64,000 bases of DNA. Origin: Paraburkholderia nodosa (lineage in GTDB: Bacteria > Pseudomonadota > Gammaproteobacteria > Burkholderiales > Burkholderiaceae). The translations under genes and the position numbers were made by a program. A model generated the notes under the pieces. The model had not been told where the DNA came from. It saw only the letters and a program-made list of their open reading frames with translations, and did no database searches. Below, one piece after another: positions 25,105 to 32,578 of the stretch; within the stretch, counting starts at the first letter, position 1; each line of letters starts with the position of its first letter. The DNA lies in the NCBI RefSeq assembly GCF_001718195.1, contig NZ_MCNV01000005.1, positions 186,001-250,000 of the forward strand. Direction: 5' to 3'.

Positions 25105-25364
25105 GCGCCATCGTCCACGACTTCGGCGCCACCGTGCGACGTTTGCGCGAGGCGCACGCATGGTCGCAGGAGCGCCTCGCCGAGCATGCCGGGCTCAACC
25201 GCACCTATGTCGGCGAAATCGAACGCGGCACGGCCATCGCTTCGATCGTCACCGTGGAAAAGCTCTCGCACGCGCTGGGTGTGAGCATCGGCGAGCTACT
25301 CGTCGGCGGGGTGGCAGGCGTGGCGAGCGCCGTGGCGCTGCCGGGCCGGCAACTGAATCGGTAA
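25101..25364 (+). CDS. XRE family transcriptional regulator, locus 1
   Basis: An 87-residue single-domain helix-turn-helix protein: VRRLREAHAWSQERLAEHAGLNRTYVGEIERG is a textbook Cro/CI fold, ending in ALGVSIGELLVGG. It overlaps the acetyltransferase stop by 4 bases, so the two are co-translated. There is a 185-base gap before the shell gene, which contains a conserved composite element (25487-25540). The paralogue at 47893 is placed identically. It may repress its own operon or the shell promoter (inference). Confidence 0.85.
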   Translation: MSAIVHDFGATVRRLREAHAWSQERLAEHAGLNRTYVGEIERGTAIASIVTVEKLSHALGVSIGELLVGGVAGVASAVALPGRQLNR

Positions 25365-25486
25365 GCACTTTCCATACGTTTTTTCGTGTGCCGGACGACG
25401 TTGCACAACCGCCGCCTGCTGCCGTTCGATGGCGCCTTTTGCTGTTCTTTGACGCCTATAGCCGGTTGAGCCGCGCATAAGGGCTT

Positions 25487-25540
25487 CCCATAATCTGCTG
25501 TCGTGATAAGCAATGCAGTTTTCGTTATAAGGACCCGGAG
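25487..25540 (+). promoter_or_regulatory. composite regulatory element upstream of shell gene 1
   Basis: CCCATAAT-N7-CGTGATAAGCA-N8-TTCGTTATAA followed by GGACCCGGAG. The matching region before shell gene 2 has the same blocks with identical 7- and 8-base spacings, though the spacers themselves differ. TTCGTTATAA has the look of a CysB/LysR-type half site. CCGGAG may serve as the ribosome site. Confidence 0.6.
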
Positions 25541-25549
25541 CCCTCCTAT

Positions 25550-26482
25550 ATGTCTACGACTCTGAGCAGCCAGACCGCGCTTGGCGACAACGCCGCGCGG
25601 CAACTGGCGAATGCCACCAAGACCGTCCCGCAGCTTTCCACGATCACGCCACGCTGGCTCACGCACTTGCTGCAATGGGTGCCGGTCGAAGCGGGCATCT
25701 ATCGTCTGAATCGCGTTAAGGATCCCGAAGCAGTGCGCGCTACCTGCACGGCGCGCGAAGACGAAGGCACGCTGCCCACGACCTTCGTGCCGTACGAAGA
25801 GCAGCCGCGCGAGTATTTCCTCAACGCGGTGAGCACGGTGCTCGACGTTCATACGCGTATTTCCGACCTCTACAGCAGCCCGCACGACCAGATCAAGGAA
25901 CAGCTGCGCCTCACGATCGAGACGATCAAGGAGTTGCAGGAAAGCCAGCTCATCAACAATCCCGACTATGGCCTGCTGGCGAATGTCGAGGAAGAGCAGC
26001 GCATTTTCCCGCTGACGGGCGCGCCCACGCCCGACGACCTCGACGAACTGCTCACGAAGGTCTGGAAAGAGCCCGCGTTCTTCCTTACCCATCCGCTCGC
26101 GATTGCCGCGTTCGGCCGTGAATGCACGCGCCGCGGCGTGCCGCCGCCGACGGTCAGCCTGTTCGGCTTACAGTTCCTCACGTGGCGCGGCATTCCGCTG
26201 ATTCCGTCCGACAAGGTGCCGGTCGCCGACGGCAAGACCAAGATCCTGCTGCTACGCGTGGGCGACAAGCGCCAGGGCGTGGTTGGCCTCTATCAGCCCG
26301 GCGTGGCGGGCGAGCAGGGGCCGGGTCTTTCGGTGCGCTTCATGGGGATCAACAATCAGGCGATCGCGTCGTATCTGATCTCACTGTATTGCTCGCTCGC
26401 GGTCCATTCGCCGGATGCGCTGGCCGTCCTCGATGACGTGGAAATCGGCAAGTACCATGACTACCCTGACACCTACCGCTAA
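25550..26482 (+). CDS. family 2A encapsulin shell protein, copy 1
   Basis: A 310-residue shell protein of the SrpI-type (family 2A) encapsulins, HK97-fold proteins that self-assemble into icosahedral compartments loaded with cysteine desulfurase. Recognition is by overall sequence (extended N-arm TALGDNAARQLANATKTVPQ, VPVEAGIYRLNRVKDPEAV, PYEEQPREYFL, LLRVGDKRQGVVGLYQPGV) and context. There is no cyclic-nucleotide-binding insertion, which excludes family 2B. The sequence differs from copy 2 at about two dozen of 310 positions by my count, mostly at the N-tip and surface-type residues. Its last 26 bases overlap the cargo gene start. Confidence 0.93.
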   Translation: MSTTLSSQTALGDNAARQLANATKTVPQLSTITPRWLTHLLQWVPVEAGIYRLNRVKDPEAVRATCTAREDEGTLPTTFVPYEEQPREYFLNAVSTVLDVHTRISDLYSSPHDQIKEQLRLTIETIKELQESQLINNPDYGLLANVEEEQRIFPLTGAPTPDDLDELLTKVWKEPAFFLTHPLAIAAFGRECTRRGVPPPTVSLFGLQFLTWRGIPLIPSDKVPVADGKTKILLLRVGDKRQGVVGLYQPGVAGEQGPGLSVRFMGINNQAIASYLISLYCSLAVHSPDALAVLDDVEIGKYHDYPDTYR

Positions 26483-28460
26483 TCCGGCGTCGCTGCCGCA
26501 AGCGGGCGCACACGCTCCGCTGCCGGGCGGACTGCCGGACCCCGCTACACTCGCGCGGCTCGCCAACGAGTTCTTCAGTACGCTGCCGGGCAGCGCGGGC
26601 GCACCTCACGTGGCGGCAGGCAGTGGCGCGGTGGGTGGCGTGCCTTCCGCGTTGCCGGCTGCCGCGCCGATACTCGCGTCGCTCAGCAATCCCGCGCCAG
26701 CTGGCTCGCCGCTCGCGGGGCCCGGCGGCACGGGCACTGGCGTGCCGGGCCTGGAACTGCTGCAAGGCAAGGTGCCGGGGGCCAATCTCGCGCCTTCCGC
26801 GCCTACGCACGTCCTCGCGCTCGGCAACCGCGCGCCTGCGCTCGCGCCGCACGCGGCCGCCACGAACGGCCTCCCGGACAACGCGGTATCGATCGCGCCC
26901 GCGCAGGAGCCGCGCGTGGGCGGCACGCTGCTTGGCGTGCCGCAAGCGTATGCAGCGGCCGAACCGGTTTCCGCCGAGGCCAAAGCCGGCGCGGGCGAGC
27001 GCTCGCCGTTCTATTTCACGGATTCGGCTGGGCACGGCTGGCAGCGCGAGGCACAGGAGATCGTGGTACCTGCGCAGGGCCGCGCAACGCCCGAGGCATT
27101 CGGATTGCCAGGCGACGACGCGTTGCGCGGGCTGCTCACGCTTAATCGCCCGGAGTACGGCGCGCACGATGGTGCCGCCCGCTATTTTCTGGCGGGGCGC
27201 GAAAACGCAGCGCCCTCGGCCGACGGGTTGCGCGGTGCCCATCCGCCTTTCGACGTCAATGCCGTGCGCCGCGACTTTCCGATCCTGCAGGAGCGTGTGA
27301 ACGGCAAGCCGCTCGTCTGGTTCGATAACGCCGCCACGACGCACAAGCCGCAGACCGTCATCGACCGGCTCGCGTACTTTTACGCGCATGAGAACTCGAA
27401 CATCCATCGCGCCGCGCATGCACTGGCCGCGCGCGCAACCGACGCCTACGAGCATGCGCGCAAGACCGTGCAGCGCTTCATCGGCGCTTCGTCGCCCGAA
27501 GAGATCGTTTTCGTGCGCGGCACGACAGAGGCAATCAATCTGATCGCGAAGTCGTGGGGCGTGCAGAACGTCGGCGAAGGCGACGAGATCGTCGTCTCAC
27601 ACCTCGAGCACCACGCGAACATCGTGCCGTGGCAGCAACTCGCTGCGCTCAAGGGTGCAAAGCTGCGCGTGATTCCCGTCGACGACTCGGGCCAGGTGCT
27701 GCTGGACGAGTATCGCAAGCTGCTCAACGACCGCACGAAGATCGTTTCGGTCACGCAGGTATCGAACGCTCTCGGCACGGTGGTGCCGGTGCGGGAGATC
27801 GTGGAGCTCGCGCATCGCGCGGGCGCGCGAGCGCTCGTCGACGGTGCCCAGTCGATCTCGCACATGCGCGTGGACGTGCAGGCGCTCGACGCCGACTTCT
27901 TCGTGTTCTCTGGCCACAAGATCTATGGGCCAACCGGTATCGGCGTCGTCTACGGCAAGCGCGAAGTGCTCGAAGCCATGCCGCCATGGCAGGGCGGTGG
28001 CAACATGATCCAGGACGTCACGTTCGAGAAAACCGTGTTTCATGGGGCGCCCGCGCGCTTCGAAGCCGGCACCGGCAATATTGCCGATGCCGTGGGACTT
28101 GGTGCGGCGCTCAACTATGTGAACCGCATCGGCATCGAGAATATCGCGCGGTACGAGCACGATCTGCTTGCGTATGCAACGAGCGTGCTCGCACCGGTGC
28201 CGGGCGTACGGCTCATTGGTACGGCGCGCGACAAGGCGAGCGTGCTCTCGTTCGTGCTGAAGGGCTATACGACCGAGGAGGTAGGGCAGGCATTGAGCCG
28301 CGAAGGCATCGCGGTGCGCGCCGGGCATCACTGCGCCCAGCCGATCCTGCGGCGCTTCGGCCTCGAAGCGACCGTGCGGCCATCGCTTGCGTTCTACAAC
28401 ACCTGCGCGGAAGTCGATGCGCTGGTGTCCGTCGTGCGCGCTCTGGCGCCGCGCCAGTAA
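26457..28460 (+). CDS. encapsulin cargo: cysteine desulfurase with N-terminal loading region, copy 1
   Basis: A 667-residue protein. Residues 1 to about 245 are Pro/Ala/Gly-rich and probably disordered; the rest is a SufS-like class V cysteine desulfurase. Catalytic landmarks: SHLEHHANIVPW, FSGHKIYGPTGIG with the PLP lysine, and the persulfide cysteine in RAGHHCAQPILRR. It converts cysteine to alanine plus enzyme-bound persulfide. In family 2A systems the disordered region directs packaging; here it carries short blocks shared with copy 2 (GLPDPA.LARLANEFFS.LPG, SNPAPAGSPLAGPGG, THVL.LGNRAPAL, FYF.D). Start ATG 26457 lies inside the shell gene, so translation is likely coupled. Confidence 0.93.
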   Translation: MTTLTPTANPASLPQAGAHAPLPGGLPDPATLARLANEFFSTLPGSAGAPHVAAGSGAVGGVPSALPAAAPILASLSNPAPAGSPLAGPGGTGTGVPGLELLQGKVPGANLAPSAPTHVLALGNRAPALAPHAAATNGLPDNAVSIAPAQEPRVGGTLLGVPQAYAAAEPVSAEAKAGAGERSPFYFTDSAGHGWQREAQEIVVPAQGRATPEAFGLPGDDALRGLLTLNRPEYGAHDGAARYFLAGRENAAPSADGLRGAHPPFDVNAVRRDFPILQERVNGKPLVWFDNAATTHKPQTVIDRLAYFYAHENSNIHRAAHALAARATDAYEHARKTVQRFIGASSPEEIVFVRGTTEAINLIAKSWGVQNVGEGDEIVVSHLEHHANIVPWQQLAALKGAKLRVIPVDDSGQVLLDEYRKLLNDRTKIVSVTQVSNALGTVVPVREIVELAHRAGARALVDGAQSISHMRVDVQALDADFFVFSGHKIYGPTGIGVVYGKREVLEAMPPWQGGGNMIQDVTFEKTVFHGAPARFEAGTGNIADAVGLGAALNYVNRIGIENIARYEHDLLAYATSVLAPVPGVRLIGTARDKASVLSFVLKGYTTEEVGQALSREGIAVRAGHHCAQPILRRFGLEATVRPSLAFYNTCAEVDALVSVVRALAPRQ

Positions 28461-28550
28461 CGCAAACGCGGGGCGGCAGCGCGCATGACGGCTACCGTTC
28501 CCGCGCCTTGCCCTATTTTTGGCGACGCATCACGGAAATCCAGTCGATTG

Positions 28551-29321
28551 ATGAGCAAATACGATACTGCCACTGTCCAATCCGTCCACCATTGGACGGA
28601 GACGCTTTTCAGCTTCACCTGCACACGTGAACCGGGCCTTCGTTTCAACAACGGGGAGTTCACGATGGTTGGCCTTGATGTCGAAGGCAAAGCGCTTGCG
28701 CGCGCCTACAGCATTGTCAGCCCGAATTACGAGGAGCACCTCGAGTTCTTCAGCATCAAGGTGCAGGACGGCCCGTTGACGTCGCGGCTGCAGCATCTGA
28801 AGGTGGGAGACACCGTGCTGATCGGCAGGAAGCCGACCGGGACGCTGATCGTTGATAACCTGCTGCCCGGCAAGACACTGTGGCTGTTGTCGACCGGTAC
28901 GGGGCTTGCGCCCTTCCTGTCGATCATACGAGATCCAGATATTTACGAGCGCTTCGAGCGCGTCATCCTCACGCATACATGCCGCCTGAAGGGCGAGCTC
29001 GCGTACATGGACTTCATCAGGCACGATCTGCCAGGTCACGAATACCTCGGCGACATCATCAAGGAAAAGCTTGTCTATTACCCGACTGTCACGCGCGAAG
29101 CGTTCGACAACGAGGGCCGGATTACTGATCTGATCGCGTCAGGCAAGCTGTTCGAGGATCTGGGCGTTCCGGCATTCACGCCGGAGAACGACCGCATAAT
29201 GCTGTGCGGCAGTACCGCGATGCTAAAGGACACGACCACGCTGTTGAGTGCGGCCGGTCTCGTTGAAGGCAAGAATAGCGCGCCAGGTCACTACGTGATC
29301 GAGCGCGCGTTCGTCGATTGA
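28551..29321 (+). CDS. fpr: ferredoxin-NADP+ reductase, copy 1
   Basis: A 256-residue plant/bacterial-type FNR of subclass Fpr. FAD site RAYSIVSPNYEEHLEFFSIKV, NADP(H) site LLSTGTGLAPFLSIIRD, later LTHTCRLKGELAYMDF, ending IERAFVD. The length is normal and all landmarks are intact. It lies 90 bases after the cargo gene in the same direction, and a near-identical paralogue occupies the same place in locus 2. It could supply or withdraw electrons through a ferredoxin for sulfur reduction around the compartment; this link is inferred from synteny only. Confidence 0.92.
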   Translation: MSKYDTATVQSVHHWTETLFSFTCTREPGLRFNNGEFTMVGLDVEGKALARAYSIVSPNYEEHLEFFSIKVQDGPLTSRLQHLKVGDTVLIGRKPTGTLIVDNLLPGKTLWLLSTGTGLAPFLSIIRDPDIYERFERVILTHTCRLKGELAYMDFIRHDLPGHEYLGDIIKEKLVYYPTVTREAFDNEGRITDLIASGKLFEDLGVPAFTPENDRIMLCGSTAMLKDTTTLLSAAGLVEGKNSAPGHYVIERAFVD

Positions 29322-29449
29322 TGTGCCGGGCGCCTGACGGACAGTCGTCGTGCGATGCCCGGCACGTGGCGGCAGCGCCGGGTCATCGGGCAGGGCGGGT
29401 CAGCTCAGAAGGCGGGTTCACGTTGTGATGTCGTGGTGGCCAACGACGC

Positions 29450-29575
29450 TGCTGCGATATTGAACGTGGAGACTGCCTGCATATCTTCGACCACGTAATG
29501 CGGGGTAGCGCGCAATCCGACGAATCTACCGGAAGTGACGCGGCGAGGTACGTTCACCACGATCAGGCTATCTGA
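29450..29575 (+). pseudogene. fragment of a CmcJ/NvfI-family oxidoreductase gene
   Basis: Reading forward, IERGDCLHIFDHVMRGSAQSDES and AARYVHHDQAI match AKRVVIFNHVVRGGGAQSHES and ASRYVHNDQTF of the intact gene at 42342-43175 (positions cited in pieces). A stop follows DQAI, and neither the N- nor the C-terminal part is present. A dead relic, 130 bases after the ferredoxin reductase gene. Confidence 0.7.
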
Positions 29576-29702
29576 CCAACGGGTATTCGTGGCGCCGCGC
29601 AAGCGCCCTATACAGAAACTGGTGCGTGTGGACGAAGCGTGCAACGCAGTTGCCGCCCCCCGGACGCACGAGTTGCCGGGGACGAACACGTCCGAGACGG
29701 AT

Positions 29703-30203
29703 TCAGCTCACAGGCAACATTGCAAGCTTGTTCACCGTATCGGCGCAGGCATGCGCCGATTCGGCGCCCTTCACGAAGAAGTGCTCGCGAAAGAAAGCAA
29801 CGTGCTCTTGCCCGCTGTGGAAGTGATGCGGTGTGAGCACGGCGGAAAACACAGGCGTACCGGTTTCCAGTTGTACCTGCATGAGGCCGTTGATAACGGC
29901 CGTGGCGACAAAATCGTGGCGGTAGATACCGCCGTCGACAATCAGGCCGGCGGCGACGACAGCCGAATACTGGCCGCTTTGCGCAAGCCGTTTCGCGTGC
30001 AACGGAATTTCGAATGCCCCGGCAACTTCGTACAGGACAATGTCTTCGGCGACGTATCCATATTTTTGAATCGACTCAATAAATGCAGTCTTGCATTGGT
30101 CGACGATATCGCGGTGCCAGCAAGCCTGGACAAAAGCAATGCGCGGACGTTTGCCGGAAGGTGCAATGCCTGCTTGTGCTTCGATGGAGGTAGAGGTGTT
30201 CAT
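29703..30203 (-). CDS. ribH: 6,7-dimethyl-8-ribityllumazine synthase
   Basis: A 166-residue lumazine synthase, the penultimate step of riboflavin synthesis. IAFVQACWHRDIVDQCKTAF, EVAGAFEIPLHAKRLA and GLIVDGGIYRHDFVA are the family blocks, and TPHHFHSGQEH near the C-terminus resembles the RibH2 type (decameric in Brucella) more than the 60-mer-forming RibH1. An FMN riboswitch lies 78 bases upstream, so it is repressed when FMN is plentiful. It stands apart from other rib genes and may feed the many flavoenzymes encoded around it. Confidence 0.9.
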   Translation of the reverse strand: MNTSTSIEAQAGIAPSGKRPRIAFVQACWHRDIVDQCKTAFIESIQKYGYVAEDIVLYEVAGAFEIPLHAKRLAQSGQYSAVVAAGLIVDGGIYRHDFVATAVINGLMQVQLETGTPVFSAVLTPHHFHSGQEHVAFFREHFFVKGAESAHACADTVNKLAMLPVS

Positions 30204-30280
30204 GGATTAAACCTGTTTGTGTGAACAGGGCGAAGGAGCGCCATGCCCATCGCACGCAGCGAAAGATGCAGGCTATCCTG

Positions 30281-30445
30281 TTCTCTTTTATCCGGACTGT
30301 ACCGTCGGCCCCGGAATCTAACCGGGTCTGCTGACCTCCGCTATCACGCCATATTGCCTGTAGAAGCGGAGCGCTTGCGGGCTAGGCCATCATGGATGCA
30401 CCATTACCGCCGGTGGGGAATTGCACCCCGCCCCGAGAACGCGTT
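30281..30445 (-). ncRNA. FMN riboswitch (RFN element)
   Basis: On the minus strand the conserved RFN blocks occur in order: GGGGTGCAATTCCCCACCGG, CGGTAAT, AGCCCGCAAGCGC, GATTCCGGGGCCGACGGTA and AGTCCGGATAAAAGAGA. The element directly precedes ribH, which it should control by FMN binding. Class and orientation are unambiguous; end coordinates are approximate. Confidence 0.93.
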
Positions 30446-30782
30446 CTTTGGCGAACGGTACGTACCGTATCACGAATCTCGAAAATATGTGGCGGCATGA
30501 GGTCGACCGGAAACGGCGAAGCCGGCATCCTGCAAGATTTCGGAGTGGCGGCTACGTGACGGAGTCCTTACTGAACAGCTGATTCGGCGCACCGATCCCT
30601 GGCTTGTGGTTGCGCAGGTTCAGCGCGACGAGAAACTTTTGCGGTCGTCATGAATCAGGTGTTCGAACGTGAACAATCTGATCCACGTCGCGAAGCGCGT
30701 CGTGATGACGAAGTGATGCCAATCCTAATTTGCTAACGCCAAAGCATTCTTTGGTGTCGCGCGATTCGCGCGCTAGGATGAA

Positions 30783-31046
30783 GTGCTGCGGACGCTCGTG
30801 TCCGTGGGCGTCTTCAAGGGAACCTTCGTGCGATACAAGGGATACAACGTTGAACCGGCTGCGCAGGCGTTGCCAAGCGGGTTATACGCGGCAAACCTGA
30901 CCATTGAGAGCGGGGCACCCGCGCATGAGTTGTCGTTTTCTTTCGAAGCACTCGACTATTTTTTCGAATCCGATCACGCCATCGCATATGCATCTCGCTG
31001 GGCTCGACTCTGGATCGACCAGCGCGGCAAGCCGGCTGCGTGTTGA
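30783..31046 (+). CDS. small conserved-type hypothetical protein
   Basis: An 87-residue protein (GTG start). FVRYKGYNVEPAAQALPSGLYAANLTIE and ALDYFFESDHAIAYASRWARLWIDQRG have the pattern of a family of ~80-residue Burkholderia proteins of unknown function that I recall but cannot name with certainty. No signal peptide. Preceding ribosome site is weak. Isolated gene. Confidence 0.5.
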   Translation: MLRTLVSVGVFKGTFVRYKGYNVEPAAQALPSGLYAANLTIESGAPAHELSFSFEALDYFFESDHAIAYASRWARLWIDQRGKPAAC

Positions 31047-31309
31047 CGCGGTGCCCGTCTGCTTACGCGAGGCCAGACGGTGCGCCAAATCGCCGCCGGG
31101 CTTTTGACCTGAAAAACACTGCTTCCACTGAGTTCCGAATGAGTGATATCTTCCGGTTTTTCGCGTAACAAGACGAAGAAAAGTTCGCATAGGGATAATC
31201 GTTCGATCCGGGGAGAATTTGGCGGTGGCCGTGTGCATTGCCGCGCGTAGCGAGGCCTTTCCAGATCGTGGTATTTGTGAAATCGACGGTTTTTCAAGTC
31301 ATTGAATAA

Positions 31310-31636
31310 ATGATGCTTTCCCGCAGATACCGCCAGATTTCGCACGGATCGAACGATTACGCCGACATGGACATATTTATTGCGATCAGAGCGCGTTTCG
31401 CCGTTTTGATTGAGCGCCTGGTACGGCCTCACCACAGTGCGCTCGTACCGCTGCTAGCCGATGCGATCGAGACGGAGGCAGTGTTGCGGCAGGATTCGCA
31501 AATCATCTTCATGCTGCTCGTCAATGGGATCGGCAAGACCGTTGCCTATGGCCACGTACTGAGCCCGTTCTCGGGGCTGCCCAGACGGCCGGTGGCTGCG
31601 CACTACGCAATGCTCACGGAACTGCCAGGATCCTGA
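31310..31636 (+). CDS. hypothetical protein
   Basis: 108 residues with no recognised motif; the middle (RPHHSALVPLLADAIETEAVLRQDSQIIFML) looks like ordinary helical protein. A later ATG at codon 2 or 20 (DMDIFIAIRARF) is possible. No clear ribosome site. It may be a real small gene or chance. Confidence 0.35.
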   Translation: MMLSRRYRQISHGSNDYADMDIFIAIRARFAVLIERLVRPHHSALVPLLADAIETEAVLRQDSQIIFMLLVNGIGKTVAYGHVLSPFSGLPRRPVAAHYAMLTELPGS

Positions 31637-31699
31637 TGACACTGCGGCGTACGCGCTGCTGACCTTTTCATCGACCCGTCAATGGGGGAGGATATCGAC

Positions 31700-32251
31700 A
31701 TGAGCACGACGCTGTACGACATTTCTGTCAATGCGATCAATGGAGCCGCCACGACCCTGCGTCCTTTCGAGGGCAAAGTGCTGCTGGTCGTGAACGTGGC
31801 TTCGAAGTGCGGGCTGACGCCGCAGTACGAAGGCCTCGAAACGCTTTACGAAGGTAAGCGCGAGCGTGGTCTCGAAGTGCTTGCATTTCCGGCGAACAAC
31901 TTTAAGGGCCAGGAGCCGGGTACAGACGAGGAAATTCAATCCTTCTGCTCCGTGTCCTATGGTGTGAAGTTTCCGCTGTTCTCGAAGATTTCAGTCGTCG
32001 GTGAGGACCAGCATCCGCTGTATCGAGCCTTGACGCAAGCACAGCCGCAGGCCATCGGAGACGGCCCATTCCGCGAGCGGCTGAAGGGTTACGGCATCGA
32101 GCCGAATTCCGCGCCCGACGTGCTATGGAATTTTGAGAAATTTTTGGTGAGCCGCGAGGGCAAGGTGGTGGCGCGCTTCGCGCCCAATGTAGCAGCCGAC
32201 GATGCCGCGCTGGTGGCGGCGATCGATTCCGAGCTGGCGAAGGCTTGTTAG
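31700..32251 (+). CDS. glutathione peroxidase
   Basis: A 183-residue Cys-type glutathione peroxidase: NVASKCGLTPQYEGLE with the peroxidatic Cys near residue 35, FPANNFKGQEPGT (usually FPCNQF), and the WNFEKFLV motif with the catalytic Trp/Asn. GGGGGAGG lies before the ATG at 31700. It reduces peroxides with glutathione or thioredoxin. The missing second Cys in FPANNF suggests a glutathione-like rather than a thioredoxin-like resolving step (inference). Single gene. Confidence 0.9.
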   Translation: MSTTLYDISVNAINGAATTLRPFEGKVLLVVNVASKCGLTPQYEGLETLYEGKRERGLEVLAFPANNFKGQEPGTDEEIQSFCSVSYGVKFPLFSKISVVGEDQHPLYRALTQAQPQAIGDGPFRERLKGYGIEPNSAPDVLWNFEKFLVSREGKVVARFAPNVAADDAALVAAIDSELAKAC

Positions 32252-32578
32252 GCGTTTGCCAAATCGTTGGCAATGCAGTATTCGGTCATATAGATCGTCT
32301 GTTTGCTTCCGCGCGCTCCCGCGGCCAAAGTATAGACCCATTGAGTATCGATTCTTGATGAAAGCTGCAATATTTGCATCGGAAAAAGTGCGATATTCAA
32401 AGCAGGAAATCTTCTTTGTGGCGTTCCATTGCCTCCTTTAGCATCCGTGGCGCATTGTGCGTGCTGCGGGGCCGGTCAAGGGCGCTTGCCTGGCCGTCAC
32501 GGGGCTCCCAGCAGTTCGCCGGTGCGGCACTGGCGCAGCAACCGTCACACGCGTGCCCTCAGAAATTCATTGTGTGAC
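32252..32578. other. intergenic stretch, likely promoter of the PrpD-monooxygenase operon
   Basis: About 330 bases, AT-rich around 32345-32440 (TTGATGAAAGC, GATATTCAAAGC), then GC-rich. No gene recognised. Presumably contains the operon promoter. Confidence 0.4.

Noticed and set aside
25550..26482. Shell gene considered as a prophage capsid protein or family 2B encapsulin
   Set aside because: No phage genes surround it, the cargo desulfurase overlaps it, and there is no cyclic-nucleotide-binding insertion, all of which fit family 2A.
29323..29365. GTGCCGGGC/GCCCGGCAC inverted repeat after fpr copy 1 as a terminator
   Set aside because: The loop is 25 bases and no T-run follows, so it does not meet the pattern of an intrinsic terminator.
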